Source of the DNA: an uncultured Selenomonadaceae bacterium
Lineage (GTDB): Bacteria > Bacillota > Negativicutes > Selenomonadales > Selenomonadaceae
Assembly (NCBI GenBank): GCA_937902665.1
Contig: CALELM010000066.1
Coordinates: 1 to 11,232 of the forward strand
DNA: 11,232 bases
Reading direction: 5' to 3'
Position 1 is the first letter of the stretch. Each line of letters opens with the position of its first letter. The notes below the pieces were generated by a model that was given only the letters and a program-made list of their open reading frames with translations, ran no database searches and was not told the DNA's origin. Made by a program: the position numbers and the translations under genes. This document shows positions 1-8,333 of this stretch, piece by piece.

Positions 1-1370
1 CGGGCCCGCATGTGCTTTCGACAGGCAAGGTCAAGGCAATCAAGTTGCAGAGCGTGAATGGTGCCTATTGGCGCGGCAGTGAGAAGAACAAGATGCTGCA
101 ACGTATTTATGGCACGGCTTTTGAAAAGCAGGCAGATCTGGATGAGTACCTGCACATGCTGGAGGAAGCAGCAAAACGTGACCACCGCAAGCTGGGCAAG
201 GAACTGGATCTCTTTAGCCTGCACGAGGAAGGCCCCGGATTTCCATTCTTCCATCCAAACGGCATGGTGGTTCGCAATGAACTGATCAACTACTGGCGTG
301 ATGTGCATCGCCGTTATGGCTATCAGGAAATCAAGACACCCATGATTATGAACCGCAAGCTGTGGGAACAGTCAGGGCATTGGGCGCATTACAAGGAGAA
401 TATGTATTTCACTCAGATTGACGAGGAAGATTATGCTGTCAAGCCGATGAACTGCCCAGGCGGCATGCTGGTTTACAAGTCCCATCAGCACAGTTATCGT
501 GACCTGCCGCTTCGTCTTGGCGAGTTGGGGCTTGTGCATCGCCATGAGCTTTCCGGTGCGCTTCACGGTTTGTTCCGTGTCCGTAATTTTACGCAGGATG
601 ATGCCCATTTGTTCCTGACACCAAACCAGATTGAGGAAGAAATCCAGCATACGATTGACCTGTTTGATGAGGTATACAGCACCTTCCACCTGACCTATAC
701 GGCAGAGCTTTCGACCCGTCCCGAGGACTCTATGGGGTCGGATGAAATTTGGGAAAAGGCAACCGCAGCTCTTCAGAACGCATTGGAGCATCGTGGATTG
801 AAGTATGTTGTCAATGAGGGGGATGGTGCTTTCTATGGACCCAAAATCGACTTCCACCTCAGGGATTCCATTGGTCGTACTTGGCAGTGCGGAACGATTC
901 AGCTCGATATGCTTATGCCGGAGAAGTTTGACCTTACCTATGTTGGTGAGGATGGCGAGAAGCATCGCCCTGTGATGCTGCATCGAGTGGTATATGGCAG
1001 TATTGAGCGTTTCATCGGAATTTTGATCGAAAACTACGCAGGTGCTTTCCCGACATGGCTTGCACCAGTTCAGGTGAAGCTTCTCCCGATTACGGACAAG
1101 CACATGGATTATGCTTATGAATTAAAGAACAAGCTGTTTGCTCTCGGCATTCGTGCTGAGGTAGATGCCCGCAATGAAAAGACTGGCTACAAGATTCGTG
1201 AGGCACAGGTCAAGAAGATACCGTATGCCTTGGTCATTGGTGACAAGGAAGTGGAGGATCAGACGGTCAATGTCCGCAAGTATGGCGAAAAAGACAGCAA
1301 TACGATGGGCGTGGATGCATTTGTTGCAATGATTCAGGAGGAAATCAGCACAAAGGCTGACCGCAAGTAA
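1..1370 (+). CDS. thrS: Threonyl-tRNA synthetase, 5' end missing
   Basis: Charges tRNA-Thr with threonine in the cytoplasm. The reading frame is already open at the window edge: the first complete codons (from base 3) read G-P-H-V-L-S-T-G, the conserved end of the editing (tRNA_SAD) domain, so the GTG at 12 is internal. About 455 residues are present against roughly 635-640 in the family; the TGS domain and most of the editing domain lie upstream. Counting from the GTG at 12, the class II catalytic core is complete: NCPGG (C147), motif 2 RVRNFTQDDAH (H199) and motif 3 with H324, where Cys/His/His are the expected zinc ligands. The C-terminal anticodon-binding domain (about 350-452) ends normally at TAA. 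A hairpin terminator follows 21 bases later. Any T-box leader would be outside the window. Identity is very secure. Confidence 0.97.
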   Translation, partial: GPHVLSTGKVKAIKLQSVNGAYWRGSEKNKMLQRIYGTAFEKQADLDEYLHMLEEAAKRDHRKLGKELDLFSLHEEGPGFPFFHPNGMVVRNELINYWRDVHRRYGYQEIKTPMIMNRKLWEQSGHWAHYKENMYFTQIDEEDYAVKPMNCPGGMLVYKSHQHSYRDLPLRLGELGLVHRHELSGALHGLFRVRNFTQDDAHLFLTPNQIEEEIQHTIDLFDEVYSTFHLTYTAELSTRPEDSMGSDEIWEKATAALQNALEHRGLKYVVNEGDGAFYGPKIDFHLRDSIGRTWQCGTIQLDMLMPEKFDLTYVGEDGEKHRPVMLHRVVYGSIERFIGILIENYAGAFPTWLAPVQVKLLPITDKHMDYAYELKNKLFALGIRAEVDARNEKTGYKIREAQVKKIPYALVIGDKEVEDQTVNVRKYGEKDSNTMGVDAFVAMIQEEISTKADRK

Positions 1371-1391
1371 CAGGATAAGCAAGGAATAAGA

Positions 1392-1445
1392 AAAATCCGT
1401 TTGCTTTGGCAGCTTCTGCTGCTAGGGCAAACGGATTTTGCTTTT
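1392..1445 (+). terminator. Rho-independent terminator after thrS
   Basis: A 13-bp perfect stem (1392-1404 with 1427-1439, AAAATCCGTTTGC/GCAAACGGATTTT) encloses an inner 5-bp GCAGC/GCTGC stem with a TTCT loop, followed by GCTTTT. The A-rich 5' flank gives a T-run on the opposite strand, so it may work in both directions. It separates thrS from the miaB promoter that starts about 50 bases later. Confidence 0.88.
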
Positions 1446-1488
1446 GACGGCAGATAGAGGGCAGTGAGATATGCCAGTTTTTCATGGT

Positions 1489-1517
1489 GTGACAAATTGG
1501 TTTCTGTATGGTAGAAT
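1489..1517 (+). promoter_or_regulatory. Sigma-A-type promoter of the miaB-mutS-mutL cluster
   Basis: The -35 box GTGACA (1489-1494, 5 of 6 matches to TTGACA) and the -10 box TAGAAT (1512-1517, 5 of 6 matches to TATAAT) are exactly 17 bases apart. They sit between the thrS terminator and the miaB start. Transcription would begin near 1524, giving a leader of about 20-25 bases. No other convincing promoter lies before mutS. Confidence 0.75.
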
Positions 1518-1546
1518 AGTGACTCATAGAGCATGGGAAAGGTCGG

Positions 1547-2878
1547 ATGGAAATGGCAGATGGGAAGCTCCATCGTTTTTATAAGCTGTTGGTTTATGGC
1601 TGTCAGATGAATTTTGCAGAAGCCGAGCGCATGGAAGGGCAGCTGAGATCCATTGGCTATGAGGCAACGGATTCCATGGAGGAGGCAGATCTTGTCTTGA
1701 TCCATACTTGCTGTGTTCGGGAGACTGCAGAGGACAAGGTTTATGGGAAGATTGGGGAGGTCAAGAACTGGAAGCGGAAGAAGCCAAGCTTGATTTTTGG
1801 CATTACCGGCTGCATGGCGCAAAAGGAGGCAGACCGCCTGATCAAGCGCGTGCCTCATATTGATTTCGTGCTTGGTACGGCGCAGGTGCAGGAACTGGCG
1901 CAGGTCGTGCGTGATATGGAGATTGAACGCAGGCATCTTGTTGATGTGGATATGGAGAAGGCAGGTAGTTTGGAGAACCTTCCCGTGGAGCGCAAGGGGA
2001 CGCTTTCTGCTTGGATTCCTATTATGTATGGCTGCGATAACTTCTGTACCTATTGCATTGTCCCGTATGTGCGGGGACGGGAGCGAAGCCGTATTCCGGA
2101 AGATATTGTGAAGGAAGTGACAGATGCCGCAGCTGCTGGATTTCAGGAGATTACGCTCTTGGGACAGAATGTGAATTCCTATGGAAAGGATCATAAAAGG
2201 GCTGACTTTGCAGAGCTTTTGAAGATGGTGGATGAGGTTCCGGGAATTCGACGTGTCCGTTTTATGACATCGCACCCAAAGGATTTGAGCGATAAGGTCA
2301 TTGATGTTATTCAGAATGGAAAGCATATTTGCGAGCATATTCATTTGCCAGTACAGCATGGAACGAATCCGATGCTCAAGGCGATGAACCGTGTCTATAC
2401 GGTAGAAAAGTATCGTGACTTGGTTCGCAGGATTCGTGAGAAGTTGCCGATGGCTGCCTTGACGACGGACTTGATTGTTGGATTTCCGGGAGAGACAGAG
2501 GAGGATTTTGAGGGATTGGTGGATTTCCTGAAGGAAATTCGTTATGATTCGGCATACACCTTTATCTACTCCAAGCGTTCGGGAACGCCTGCGGCAGGCA
2601 TGGAAAACCAAGTGGACGAGGAAATCAAGAAGCAAAGGCTGCAAAGGCTGATGGATGTGCAGAATGAGATTAGCAGGGAAATCAATGAATCGCTGAAAGG
2701 ACAAAAGCTGGAAGTGATGGTGGAGGGCCCCAGCAAGAACGAGGATTTGGTGTGGACAGGGCGTACCCGCACGAACAAGATTGTTCTCTGGAAGCACGGT
2801 GATGAAAAAGTGGGAGATTTTGTTACAGTAAGGATAACGCACCCGCAGACATGGGTGCTGAAGGGCGAACTTGCGTGA
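1547..2878 (+). CDS. miaB: tRNA-2-methylthio-N6-dimethylallyladenosine synthase MiaB
   Basis: Radical-SAM methylthiotransferase that converts i6A37 to ms2i6A37 in tRNAs reading UNN codons. At 443 residues it is of normal family length. Three domains are visible. The N-terminal UPF0004 domain has cysteines C19 (GCQMN), C55 (HTCCVRE) and C89 (TGCMAQ) for the auxiliary 4Fe-4S cluster. The radical-SAM core carries CDNFCTYC (C163, C167, C170). A C-terminal TRAM domain covers about 384-443. C56, next to the conserved C55, is an extra cysteine. The start at 1547 lies 4 bases after AAAGG (1538-1542); an ATG at 1553 is 10 bases from it and would also serve, shortening the protein by two residues. It is the first gene after the promoter at 1489-1517 and shares direction with mutS, 59 bases on. 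It depends on MiaA for its substrate; no miaA is in the window. Confidence 0.96.
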   Translation: MEMADGKLHRFYKLLVYGCQMNFAEAERMEGQLRSIGYEATDSMEEADLVLIHTCCVRETAEDKVYGKIGEVKNWKRKKPSLIFGITGCMAQKEADRLIKRVPHIDFVLGTAQVQELAQVVRDMEIERRHLVDVDMEKAGSLENLPVERKGTLSAWIPIMYGCDNFCTYCIVPYVRGRERSRIPEDIVKEVTDAAAAGFQEITLLGQNVNSYGKDHKRADFAELLKMVDEVPGIRRVRFMTSHPKDLSDKVIDVIQNGKHICEHIHLPVQHGTNPMLKAMNRVYTVEKYRDLVRRIREKLPMAALTTDLIVGFPGETEEDFEGLVDFLKEIRYDSAYTFIYSKRSGTPAAGMENQVDEEIKKQRLQRLMDVQNEISREINESLKGQKLEVMVEGPSKNEDLVWTGRTRTNKIVLWKHGDEKVGDFVTVRITHPQTWVLKGELA

Positions 2879-2883
2879 GGCTT

Positions 2884-2917
2884 AGGAGGGACGAGGAGTC
2901 CTTCCTTTCTTTTGTTT
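2884..2917 (+). terminator. Terminator-like hairpin between miaB and mutS
   Basis: AGGAGGGAC (2884-2892) pairs with GTCCTTCCT (2898-2906) through a GAGGA loop: 9 bp including one G-T pair. The T-rich tail TTCTTTTGTTT follows. It lies wholly in the 59-base gap between miaB and mutS, and no promoter is visible after it. It therefore probably acts as a leaky terminator or an RNA processing/stability element rather than a full stop. The left arm also contains AGGAGG, but no start codon follows at a suitable distance. Confidence 0.55.
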
Positions 2918-2937
2918 AGGAACGGTGGGGGAGAGTT

Positions 2938-5523
2938 ATGGAACTTACGCCTATGATGCGGCAGTATCTTGCTGCAAAAGAGAAGTATCCGGAGACGATT
3001 CTTTTCTTTCGGCTGGGTGATTTTTATGAGATGTTTTTTGAGGATGCCAAGCTGGCGGCAAGGGAACTTGGGCTGACCTTGACCAGCAGGAGCGGCGACA
3101 TGGAGAAATCTCCGATGTGCGGCGTTCCGTACCATGCTGCGGAGTCTTATATCAACAAGCTGATACGAAAGGGCTACAAGGTGGCGATTGCCGAGCAGAT
3201 CGGAGACCCGAAGGCAAAAGGACTGACACAGCGGGAGGTTATCAAGGTCGTAACGCCGGGAACGGTTCTTTCGGAGGAGGCATTTAGGGACGCACAGAAT
3301 AATTACATTGCCCTGCTTTATGAAAAAGAGGAAGAAATCATATTGGCAGGCGCAGATGTTTCAACGGGAGAATGTTTTTATGGAATCTATCGGGGGCAGG
3401 ACAGGCTGCAAATGCTTTTAGATGAGCTTTACCGCCTGATGATGGCAGAACTTTTGCTTGTTGGGGATATTTCCTTTCAGGAGAAGCTTCGGGAATTTGT
3501 ATCGCTTCGCTTGCCAAGCTGTGCTTTTACCTCCTTGCAGGGGATTTCAGGGGCAGTGGAGGATCGTATTGTCGAGCATTTTGATTTGAGCCAGCGTCCC
3601 AAGGAAGAAGATGCGAAGGCGGCAGTTGCAACGCTTTTGGATTACCTCCATGAAACCGTCAAGACGGATTTGTCCCATCTTTCTCGATTGGTTTATTTGG
3701 ATGTTTCCGAAAGTCTTGTGCTGGACAGCTATACGCTTCGGAATTTGGAGATTACGAGAAATCTCAGGGACGGCGGAAAGAAGGATACCTTGTTTTCCGT
3801 ATTGGATTTTACGCAGACAGCGATGGGAAGCCGTCTCTTGAAAAAGTGGCTGGAAGCGCCGCTCTTGGACGTGGCAAAAATCCAGAACAGGCTGGATGCC
3901 GTGGAGGAGTTTTTCAAGGGCTTTGCGCTTCGCAAGGAGATACGGGAGGCTTGCAGGGAAATTCATGATTTTGAGCGCCTGCTGACGAGAATCGAGGTAG
4001 GGACGGCAAATGCGCGTGATTTGATTGCATTGAAGCTGTCACTTCGTTCCTTGCCGAAAATCCGCCAGCTTCTGTCATCGGCAAAAGCACGGCTTTTGCT
4101 GTCCTGCTATGAAAAAATGAATACCTATGACGAGCTTGTGGAATTGCTGGAAAAATCTATCATTGAAACTCCGGGGATTACGCTTCGGGAGGGCGGCATT
4201 ATCAAGGACGGGTATTGCGCGGAGCTTGATGAATACCGCCGCATTGCGCATGACAGCAAGAGCATGCTTCAGGAGATGGAGGAACGAGAAAAGGAAGCTA
4301 CCGGAATCCGTGCGCTCAAAATAGGCTACAACAAGGTGTTTGGCTACTACATTGAGGTACGCAACAGCGGAACGGAGCGAGTGCCTGCCCACTATGTCCG
4401 CAAGCAGACGCTTGCCAATGCGGAACGCTACATTACGGAAGAACTCAAGACGTTTGAGACGAAGATTCTGGGCGCGCAGGAAAAAATTGTTCAAATAGAA
4501 TACCGCATCTTTTCTGAGATTCGAGAGGAAATCAAGTCCCATTTGCCAAGCATTCAGGAAACGGCACGCAAGGTAGCCTTGGTCGATGTGCTGGAGGGGC
4601 TTGCGGAGGCGGCAAGTGCATACAATTATGTTCGTCCACGGATTACGACAGACGGGGAAATTCATATCAAGGATGGGCGGCATCCCTTGGTGGAAAGAAT
4701 TCTGACGAGGGATATTTTCGTGTCGAATGATACGAGGCTCAACCATCGGGATTGCGAGACTATGCTGATTACCGGCCCCAATATGGCAGGCAAGTCCACT
4801 TATATGCGGCAGACTGCGCTTTTGACGCTCATGGCACAGGCAGGGAGCTTTCTTCCTGCGAGAGAAGCGGCGGTTTCTCCCGTGGATCGCATTTTTACCC
4901 GTATTGGGGCAAGCGATGATCTGGTGAGCGGACAAAGCACCTTTATGGTGGAAATGAATGAGGTGTCACAAATCCTGAAATATGCAACGAAGGACAGCCT
5001 TGTAATCCTTGATGAGATTGGACGGGGGACGAGTACCTTTGATGGGATGAGCATTGCCCGTGCCGTCATAGAGCATTTGGACAAGAAGGTTCATGCCAAG
5101 ACCTTGTTTGCAACGCATTACCATGAATTGACGGATATGGAAAATGACCATATCAAGAATTTTTGCGTGGCAGTCAAGGAGCGTGGGACGCAGGTAGCCT
5201 TCTTGCGCCGAATCGTGGCAGGCAGTGCGGATAAGTCCTATGGGATTCATGTGGCAAGACTGGCAGGGCTTCCCAAGGCAGTTACCCAAAGGGCGCAGGT
5301 GATTCTTGACAGCTTGGAAAAGGGGGATTCCTTGCAAGTGCCTTTGAAAACCGGCAGGAAGGAGCCTGCGGAGGCTGTGGCACAGCAAGAGCCGTCGCTC
5401 TTTGCGTCAGGCGTAAATGATGCAGTCTTGGCATTGGACATCATGACCATGACACCCTTGGAAGCGCTGAACGAGCTGTATAAATTGCAGGAGCAGGCAA
5501 GGCGGGAGGCAGGAAAGCAATGA
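2938..5523 (+). CDS. mutS: DNA mismatch repair protein MutS
   Basis: ATPase that clamps onto mispaired or looped DNA and recruits MutL. At 861 residues it is normal for MutS1. The mismatch-reading Phe-X-Glu is F29-Y30-E31 in GDFYEMF. The connector, lever and clamp domains fill the middle. The ABC-type ATPase has Walker A GPNMAGKST (G613-T621), the signature region DDLVSGQSTF near 660, Walker B ending in D692-E693, and the H-loop ATHYHEL (H727). The C-terminal tail has Q817-E-P-S-L-F822, resembling a beta-clamp-binding peptide, followed by a conserved-looking MTPLEALNELYKLQ dimerisation segment. The start ATG at 2938 follows a GGGGGAGAG ribosome site. Its stop overlaps the mutL start by 4 bases, so the two are translationally coupled. 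Transcription appears to come through miaB and past the hairpin at 2884-2917. Confidence 0.98.
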   Translation: MELTPMMRQYLAAKEKYPETILFFRLGDFYEMFFEDAKLAARELGLTLTSRSGDMEKSPMCGVPYHAAESYINKLIRKGYKVAIAEQIGDPKAKGLTQREVIKVVTPGTVLSEEAFRDAQNNYIALLYEKEEEIILAGADVSTGECFYGIYRGQDRLQMLLDELYRLMMAELLLVGDISFQEKLREFVSLRLPSCAFTSLQGISGAVEDRIVEHFDLSQRPKEEDAKAAVATLLDYLHETVKTDLSHLSRLVYLDVSESLVLDSYTLRNLEITRNLRDGGKKDTLFSVLDFTQTAMGSRLLKKWLEAPLLDVAKIQNRLDAVEEFFKGFALRKEIREACREIHDFERLLTRIEVGTANARDLIALKLSLRSLPKIRQLLSSAKARLLLSCYEKMNTYDELVELLEKSIIETPGITLREGGIIKDGYCAELDEYRRIAHDSKSMLQEMEEREKEATGIRALKIGYNKVFGYYIEVRNSGTERVPAHYVRKQTLANAERYITEELKTFETKILGAQEKIVQIEYRIFSEIREEIKSHLPSIQETARKVALVDVLEGLAEAASAYNYVRPRITTDGEIHIKDGRHPLVERILTRDIFVSNDTRLNHRDCETMLITGPNMAGKSTYMRQTALLTLMAQAGSFLPAREAAVSPVDRIFTRIGASDDLVSGQSTFMVEMNEVSQILKYATKDSLVILDEIGRGTSTFDGMSIARAVIEHLDKKVHAKTLFATHYHELTDMENDHIKNFCVAVKERGTQVAFLRRIVAGSADKSYGIHVARLAGLPKAVTQRAQVILDSLEKGDSLQVPLKTGRKEPAEAVAQQEPSLFASGVNDAVLALDIMTMTPLEALNELYKLQEQARREAGKQ

Positions 5524-7430
5524 GCAGTATTCAGGTACTCGATGACAATACCATCAACAAGATTGCCGCTGGCGAAGTAGTGGAGCGCCCTGCTTCCGTT
5601 ATCAAGGAGCTGGTAGAAAATTCCATGGATGCCGGAGCAACGAGGATCGAGGTTGAGATTTTGGCAGGCGGCATTGGCTGCATGCGTGTGACGGATAATG
5701 GGAAGGGCATGAGCATGGAGGACGCAAGGCTTGCCATTCAGCGTCATGCAACCAGCAAAATCCGAAAGGTGGATGATTTGAGCGCTATAGGAACTTTGGG
5801 GTTTCGAGGCGAGGCACTTCCGACTATAGCGGCTGTTTCGAGGTTTTCCCTGCGAACCCGTCAGGAGGGCAGTGAGCTTGGGACGCAGGTGCAAATCACG
5901 GGAGGCAAGGAGATTGACATTCGGGAAACGGGCTGCAATATCGGGACAATCGTGCAGGCAGAGGATTTGTTCTTTAATACGCCGGCTCGCAAGAAATTCT
6001 TGAAAACCAACCATACGGAAGCAGGAAAAATCAATGATTTCCTCATCAAGCTGGCACTTTCCCGTCCCGAAATTACCTTTCGGTTTCTGAACAATGGAAA
6101 GACTGCGATAGAAACTCCGGGCAATGGGAATTTGTACGATACGATTCAGAGCATTTATGGTATTTCAACGGCACAGTCCCTTTTGGGAATCAGCTTGGAA
6201 AATGAGGACATTTCCATATCGGGCTATCTCACAAAGCCGTCCATGCTCAAGAGCAGCCGTGCATGGCAGACCTTGATCGTGAACGGGCGAATCATCCAGA
6301 ATCGAGCCATCTTCAAGGCAATCGACAATGCCTACAAGTCGATGGTTCCAAAGTCTGGATTTCCTTTGGCTGTATTAAACATTAAAGTACCGCAGAATAC
6401 GATAGACGTTAATGTTCATCCGCAGAAAAGCGAGATGAAATTTGAGAATGAAAGTCATGTATTTCAAGCGGTTTACAAGGCTGTCATAGATGCGGTTCGG
6501 CCTGTGAACCAGTCCTTGCAGCAGGTGGCGGCTGTCGTGCAGAAGCCGGAACGCCATTACAGCATGGAGCCTATGCAGTTCGTTCCTGCGGAAGCACCGC
6601 TGGAGGAGCCTGCTGTGGTGAAGCCACGAAGCTATGGGAGCATGTCTGTTGGGGGAAGGGAGACTGTTTTTGATGCAGTTTCTGCAAGGAGCGATGTCTC
6701 GGAATTTGATTTTCCCCATACAAAGGAAACGTGTCCTTCCGTGCAGGAGGAATGGGATTTTGTGCAGGGAGAGGGGAATTCTTTGACGGGGAAAGCCTTT
6801 ACGGTTCAGGAGGAGCCAGCCAACGCCGTGAAGAAGAAAGAAAGCCTGTCCTTGGAAGGAGAGCTTCTGCCGATGGGACAGGTGGATCTTTGCTATATTG
6901 TTGCACGGGACTTGAAAGGGCTTTATATCATTGACCAGCATGCGGCGCACGAGAGGATTCTTTATGACAGGTTTTCCGAGCAGGCAGAGGGGATTCCGTC
7001 CCAGCAGCTTTTGATGCATTTGATTTTGCGCTTTGACAGCAAGGAAGCGGAGCTGATTGAGAAGAACCAAGAGCTTTTTTGTCATTTGGGGTTTTCGATG
7101 GAAGCGTGCGGCAGCATGGAATTTCGCTTGATGGAGGTACCAGCGGATATTCCGGTGGGGGAAGCAGAGGAAGTCATTCGGGAGATTCTGGTAAATTTGG
7201 CAGAGATGCATGCGGTTTCTGCAAAGGAGATCCGCCATCAGGTTCTGGCAACCACGGCATGCCGTGCCGCTATCAAGGCGGGCGAGGAGCTGAACCTGCG
7301 TCAAATGCAGATTATTTTAGAAGAGCTGTCCCATACCGCTTATCCCTATACCTGCCCGCATGGCAGACCTACCATCTTGAGGTTTTCCAGTGAGGAACTG
7401 GCAAAAATGTTCAAGCGGACGGGGTTTTGA
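5520..7430 (+). CDS. mutL: DNA mismatch repair endonuclease MutL
   Basis: Partner of MutS that nicks the nascent strand; organisms with this type lack MutH. Length is 636 residues. The N-terminal GHKL ATPase has E30 and N34 (KELVENSMDAG), D59-NGKGM and the lid GTLGFRGEAL (91-100). A poorly conserved, acidic linker runs from about 340 to 450. The C-terminal endonuclease domain has DQHAAHE (472-478), C581 in ACRAAI and CPHGRPT (C612, H614), the expected metal site, and ends in FKRTGF. The fifth motif residue, usually Glu four residues after E478, is Asp (D483). Q495-QLLM-H500 sits where a clamp-binding QxxLxP peptide is expected, with His for Pro. The start ATG lies within the last mutS codons (ATGA overlap), preceded by AGGAAAG. 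The methyltransferase gene begins 13 bases downstream. Confidence 0.97.
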   Translation: MSSIQVLDDNTINKIAAGEVVERPASVIKELVENSMDAGATRIEVEILAGGIGCMRVTDNGKGMSMEDARLAIQRHATSKIRKVDDLSAIGTLGFRGEALPTIAAVSRFSLRTRQEGSELGTQVQITGGKEIDIRETGCNIGTIVQAEDLFFNTPARKKFLKTNHTEAGKINDFLIKLALSRPEITFRFLNNGKTAIETPGNGNLYDTIQSIYGISTAQSLLGISLENEDISISGYLTKPSMLKSSRAWQTLIVNGRIIQNRAIFKAIDNAYKSMVPKSGFPLAVLNIKVPQNTIDVNVHPQKSEMKFENESHVFQAVYKAVIDAVRPVNQSLQQVAAVVQKPERHYSMEPMQFVPAEAPLEEPAVVKPRSYGSMSVGGRETVFDAVSARSDVSEFDFPHTKETCPSVQEEWDFVQGEGNSLTGKAFTVQEEPANAVKKKESLSLEGELLPMGQVDLCYIVARDLKGLYIIDQHAAHERILYDRFSEQAEGIPSQQLLMHLILRFDSKEAELIEKNQELFCHLGFSMEACGSMEFRLMEVPADIPVGEAEEVIREILVNLAEMHAVSAKEIRHQVLATTACRAAIKAGEELNLRQMQIILEELSHTAYPYTCPHGRPTILRFSSEELAKMFKRTGF

Positions 7431-7446
7431 GAAGGGGATGAAAATG
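7430..7446 (+). promoter_or_regulatory. Ribosome site fixing the methyltransferase start at 7444
   Basis: AGAAGGGG (7430-7437) overlaps the last base of the mutL stop codon. It directly abuts the ATG at 7438 but is 6 bases from the ATG at 7444, the usual distance. This favours 7444 over 7438 and over the far-upstream in-frame ATG at 7390. Confidence 0.65.
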
Positions 7447-8238
7447 ACACCAAAGGCTGTATGCACGACAGGAAGGAAATATCATGAGGAAAGTGTCAGG
7501 CTTGCCAGAGAGACGGCGCAAAGGCTTGCGATTCCTTATGTCGAAAGAAAGAACGAATCCATACAGGAACTGCGAAAGCTTTATGGCTGTGAAACGATTT
7601 TGGTTGCAAAGAAGGGAATGCTTCTTTTGGAAACCTTGTCGGGAGAGCTTTTTTTCCATCCCAATATGGCACATCTCCGTATCAAGAACCTTCGGCTGGG
7701 ACAGGAGGATCACATGGTATCTGCCATGAAGCTGGAAACGGGAATGAAGGTTTTGGATTGCACGCTTGGGTTTGGTGCAGATGCTATTGTGGCAAGCTAT
7801 GCTGTTGGTGCTGAGGGAAGCGTGACGGGAGTTGAGATAAATCCATGTCTGGCAGAGGTAATCCGTTATGGAATGAGCCATGTCCTTGCAGAAAACTATG
7901 ATATCCATGCGGCAATGCGGAGGATTCGGGTCATTTCTGCGGATTCCTTGGACTTTTTGAAAAGGCAGCAGACAGATGCTTTTGATGTAGTATATTTTGA
8001 CCCAATGTTCCGTCACCCGCTGATGGAGAGCAAGAGCCTTGCTCCTTTGCGGGAAATTGCAGACCATAGGGCTGTGTCACTGGAAGCGATAGAGGAAGCC
8101 AAAAGAGTAGCAAGGCACCGAGTGGTTTTCAAGGAAAACAGCCGAAGCCTTGAATTTGAGCGTCTTGGATTTTCTGCCTTTCAAGGCGGCAGGTACAGCA
8201 AAATAAAATTCGGCGTGATGGAGCTTGGCAGAAGCTGA
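7444..8238 (+). CDS. RsmJ-like class I SAM-dependent methyltransferase
   Basis: Probable cytoplasmic RNA methyltransferase of 264 residues. The Rossmann fold shows motif I as LDCTLGFGADA (104-114), an acidic residue for the SAM ribose at E131 (VTGVEIN), and D186-P-M-F189 in the VVYFDPMF segment. This DPMF signature resembles E. coli RsmJ (YhiQ), which makes m2G1516 in 16S rRNA; that match is from memory, and the substrate here is unproven. The N-terminal hundred residues, with a KYHEESVRLARE-like helix and an LRIKNLRLG segment, match no substrate domain I can name. An upstream start at 7390 would overlap mutL by 41 bases, so 7444 is preferred on ribosome-site spacing. The gene is the last of the miaB-mutS-mutL run and is closed by a terminator. 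It is probably co-transcribed with the repair genes. Confidence 0.85.
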   Translation: MTPKAVCTTGRKYHEESVRLARETAQRLAIPYVERKNESIQELRKLYGCETILVAKKGMLLLETLSGELFFHPNMAHLRIKNLRLGQEDHMVSAMKLETGMKVLDCTLGFGADAIVASYAVGAEGSVTGVEINPCLAEVIRYGMSHVLAENYDIHAAMRRIRVISADSLDFLKRQQTDAFDVVYFDPMFRHPLMESKSLAPLREIADHRAVSLEAIEEAKRVARHRVVFKENSRSLEFERLGFSAFQGGRYSKIKFGVMELGRS

Positions 8239-8287
8239 ATCTGCAAGACGCAGGATACGTTACCCACATTCGATAGCCATGATACGG

Positions 8288-8333
8288 CAAACGACCGCAC
8301 AAAAGGTTTTATCCTTAGGTGCGGCCGTTTTTT
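8288..8333 (+). terminator. Terminator of the mutL-methyltransferase operon
   Basis: AACGACCGCAC pairs with GTGCGGCCGTT (arms 8290-8300 and 8319-8329) with one A-C mismatch. An inner AAGG/CCTT pairing continues the stem, and six Ts follow (8328-8333). The hairpin ends exactly at the stop codon of the minus-strand deacetylase gene (8332-8334), so it can serve both convergent genes, though the T-run is clear only on the plus strand. Confidence 0.85.

Noticed and set aside
12..14. GTG as a start for the first gene
   Set aside because: The frame is open to the window edge, and the codons before it encode the conserved G-P-H of the ThrRS editing domain, so this is internal to a truncated gene.
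372..1103. Minus-strand open frame opposite thrS
   Set aside because: Antisense to the conserved catalytic core of ThrRS; no ribosome site or recognisable protein.
1444..1472. Second promoter candidate beginning TTGACG after the thrS terminator
   Set aside because: At 17 bases spacing the -10 position reads AGATAT, a poor match, while the promoter at 1489-1517 is much better.
1471..1494. 7-codon open frame in the thrS-miaB gap
   Set aside because: No ribosome site, upstream of the predicted promoter, and too short to support.
1334..2842. Long minus-strand open frame opposite miaB
   Set aside because: It is antisense to a clear miaB, its translation is rich in His, Leu and Cys without domain features, and it runs through the terminator and promoter region.
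7390..7443. Upstream ATG extension of the methyltransferase
   Set aside because: It would overlap mutL by 41 bases with no good ribosome site; AGAAGGGG at 7430-7437 fits the ATG at 7444.
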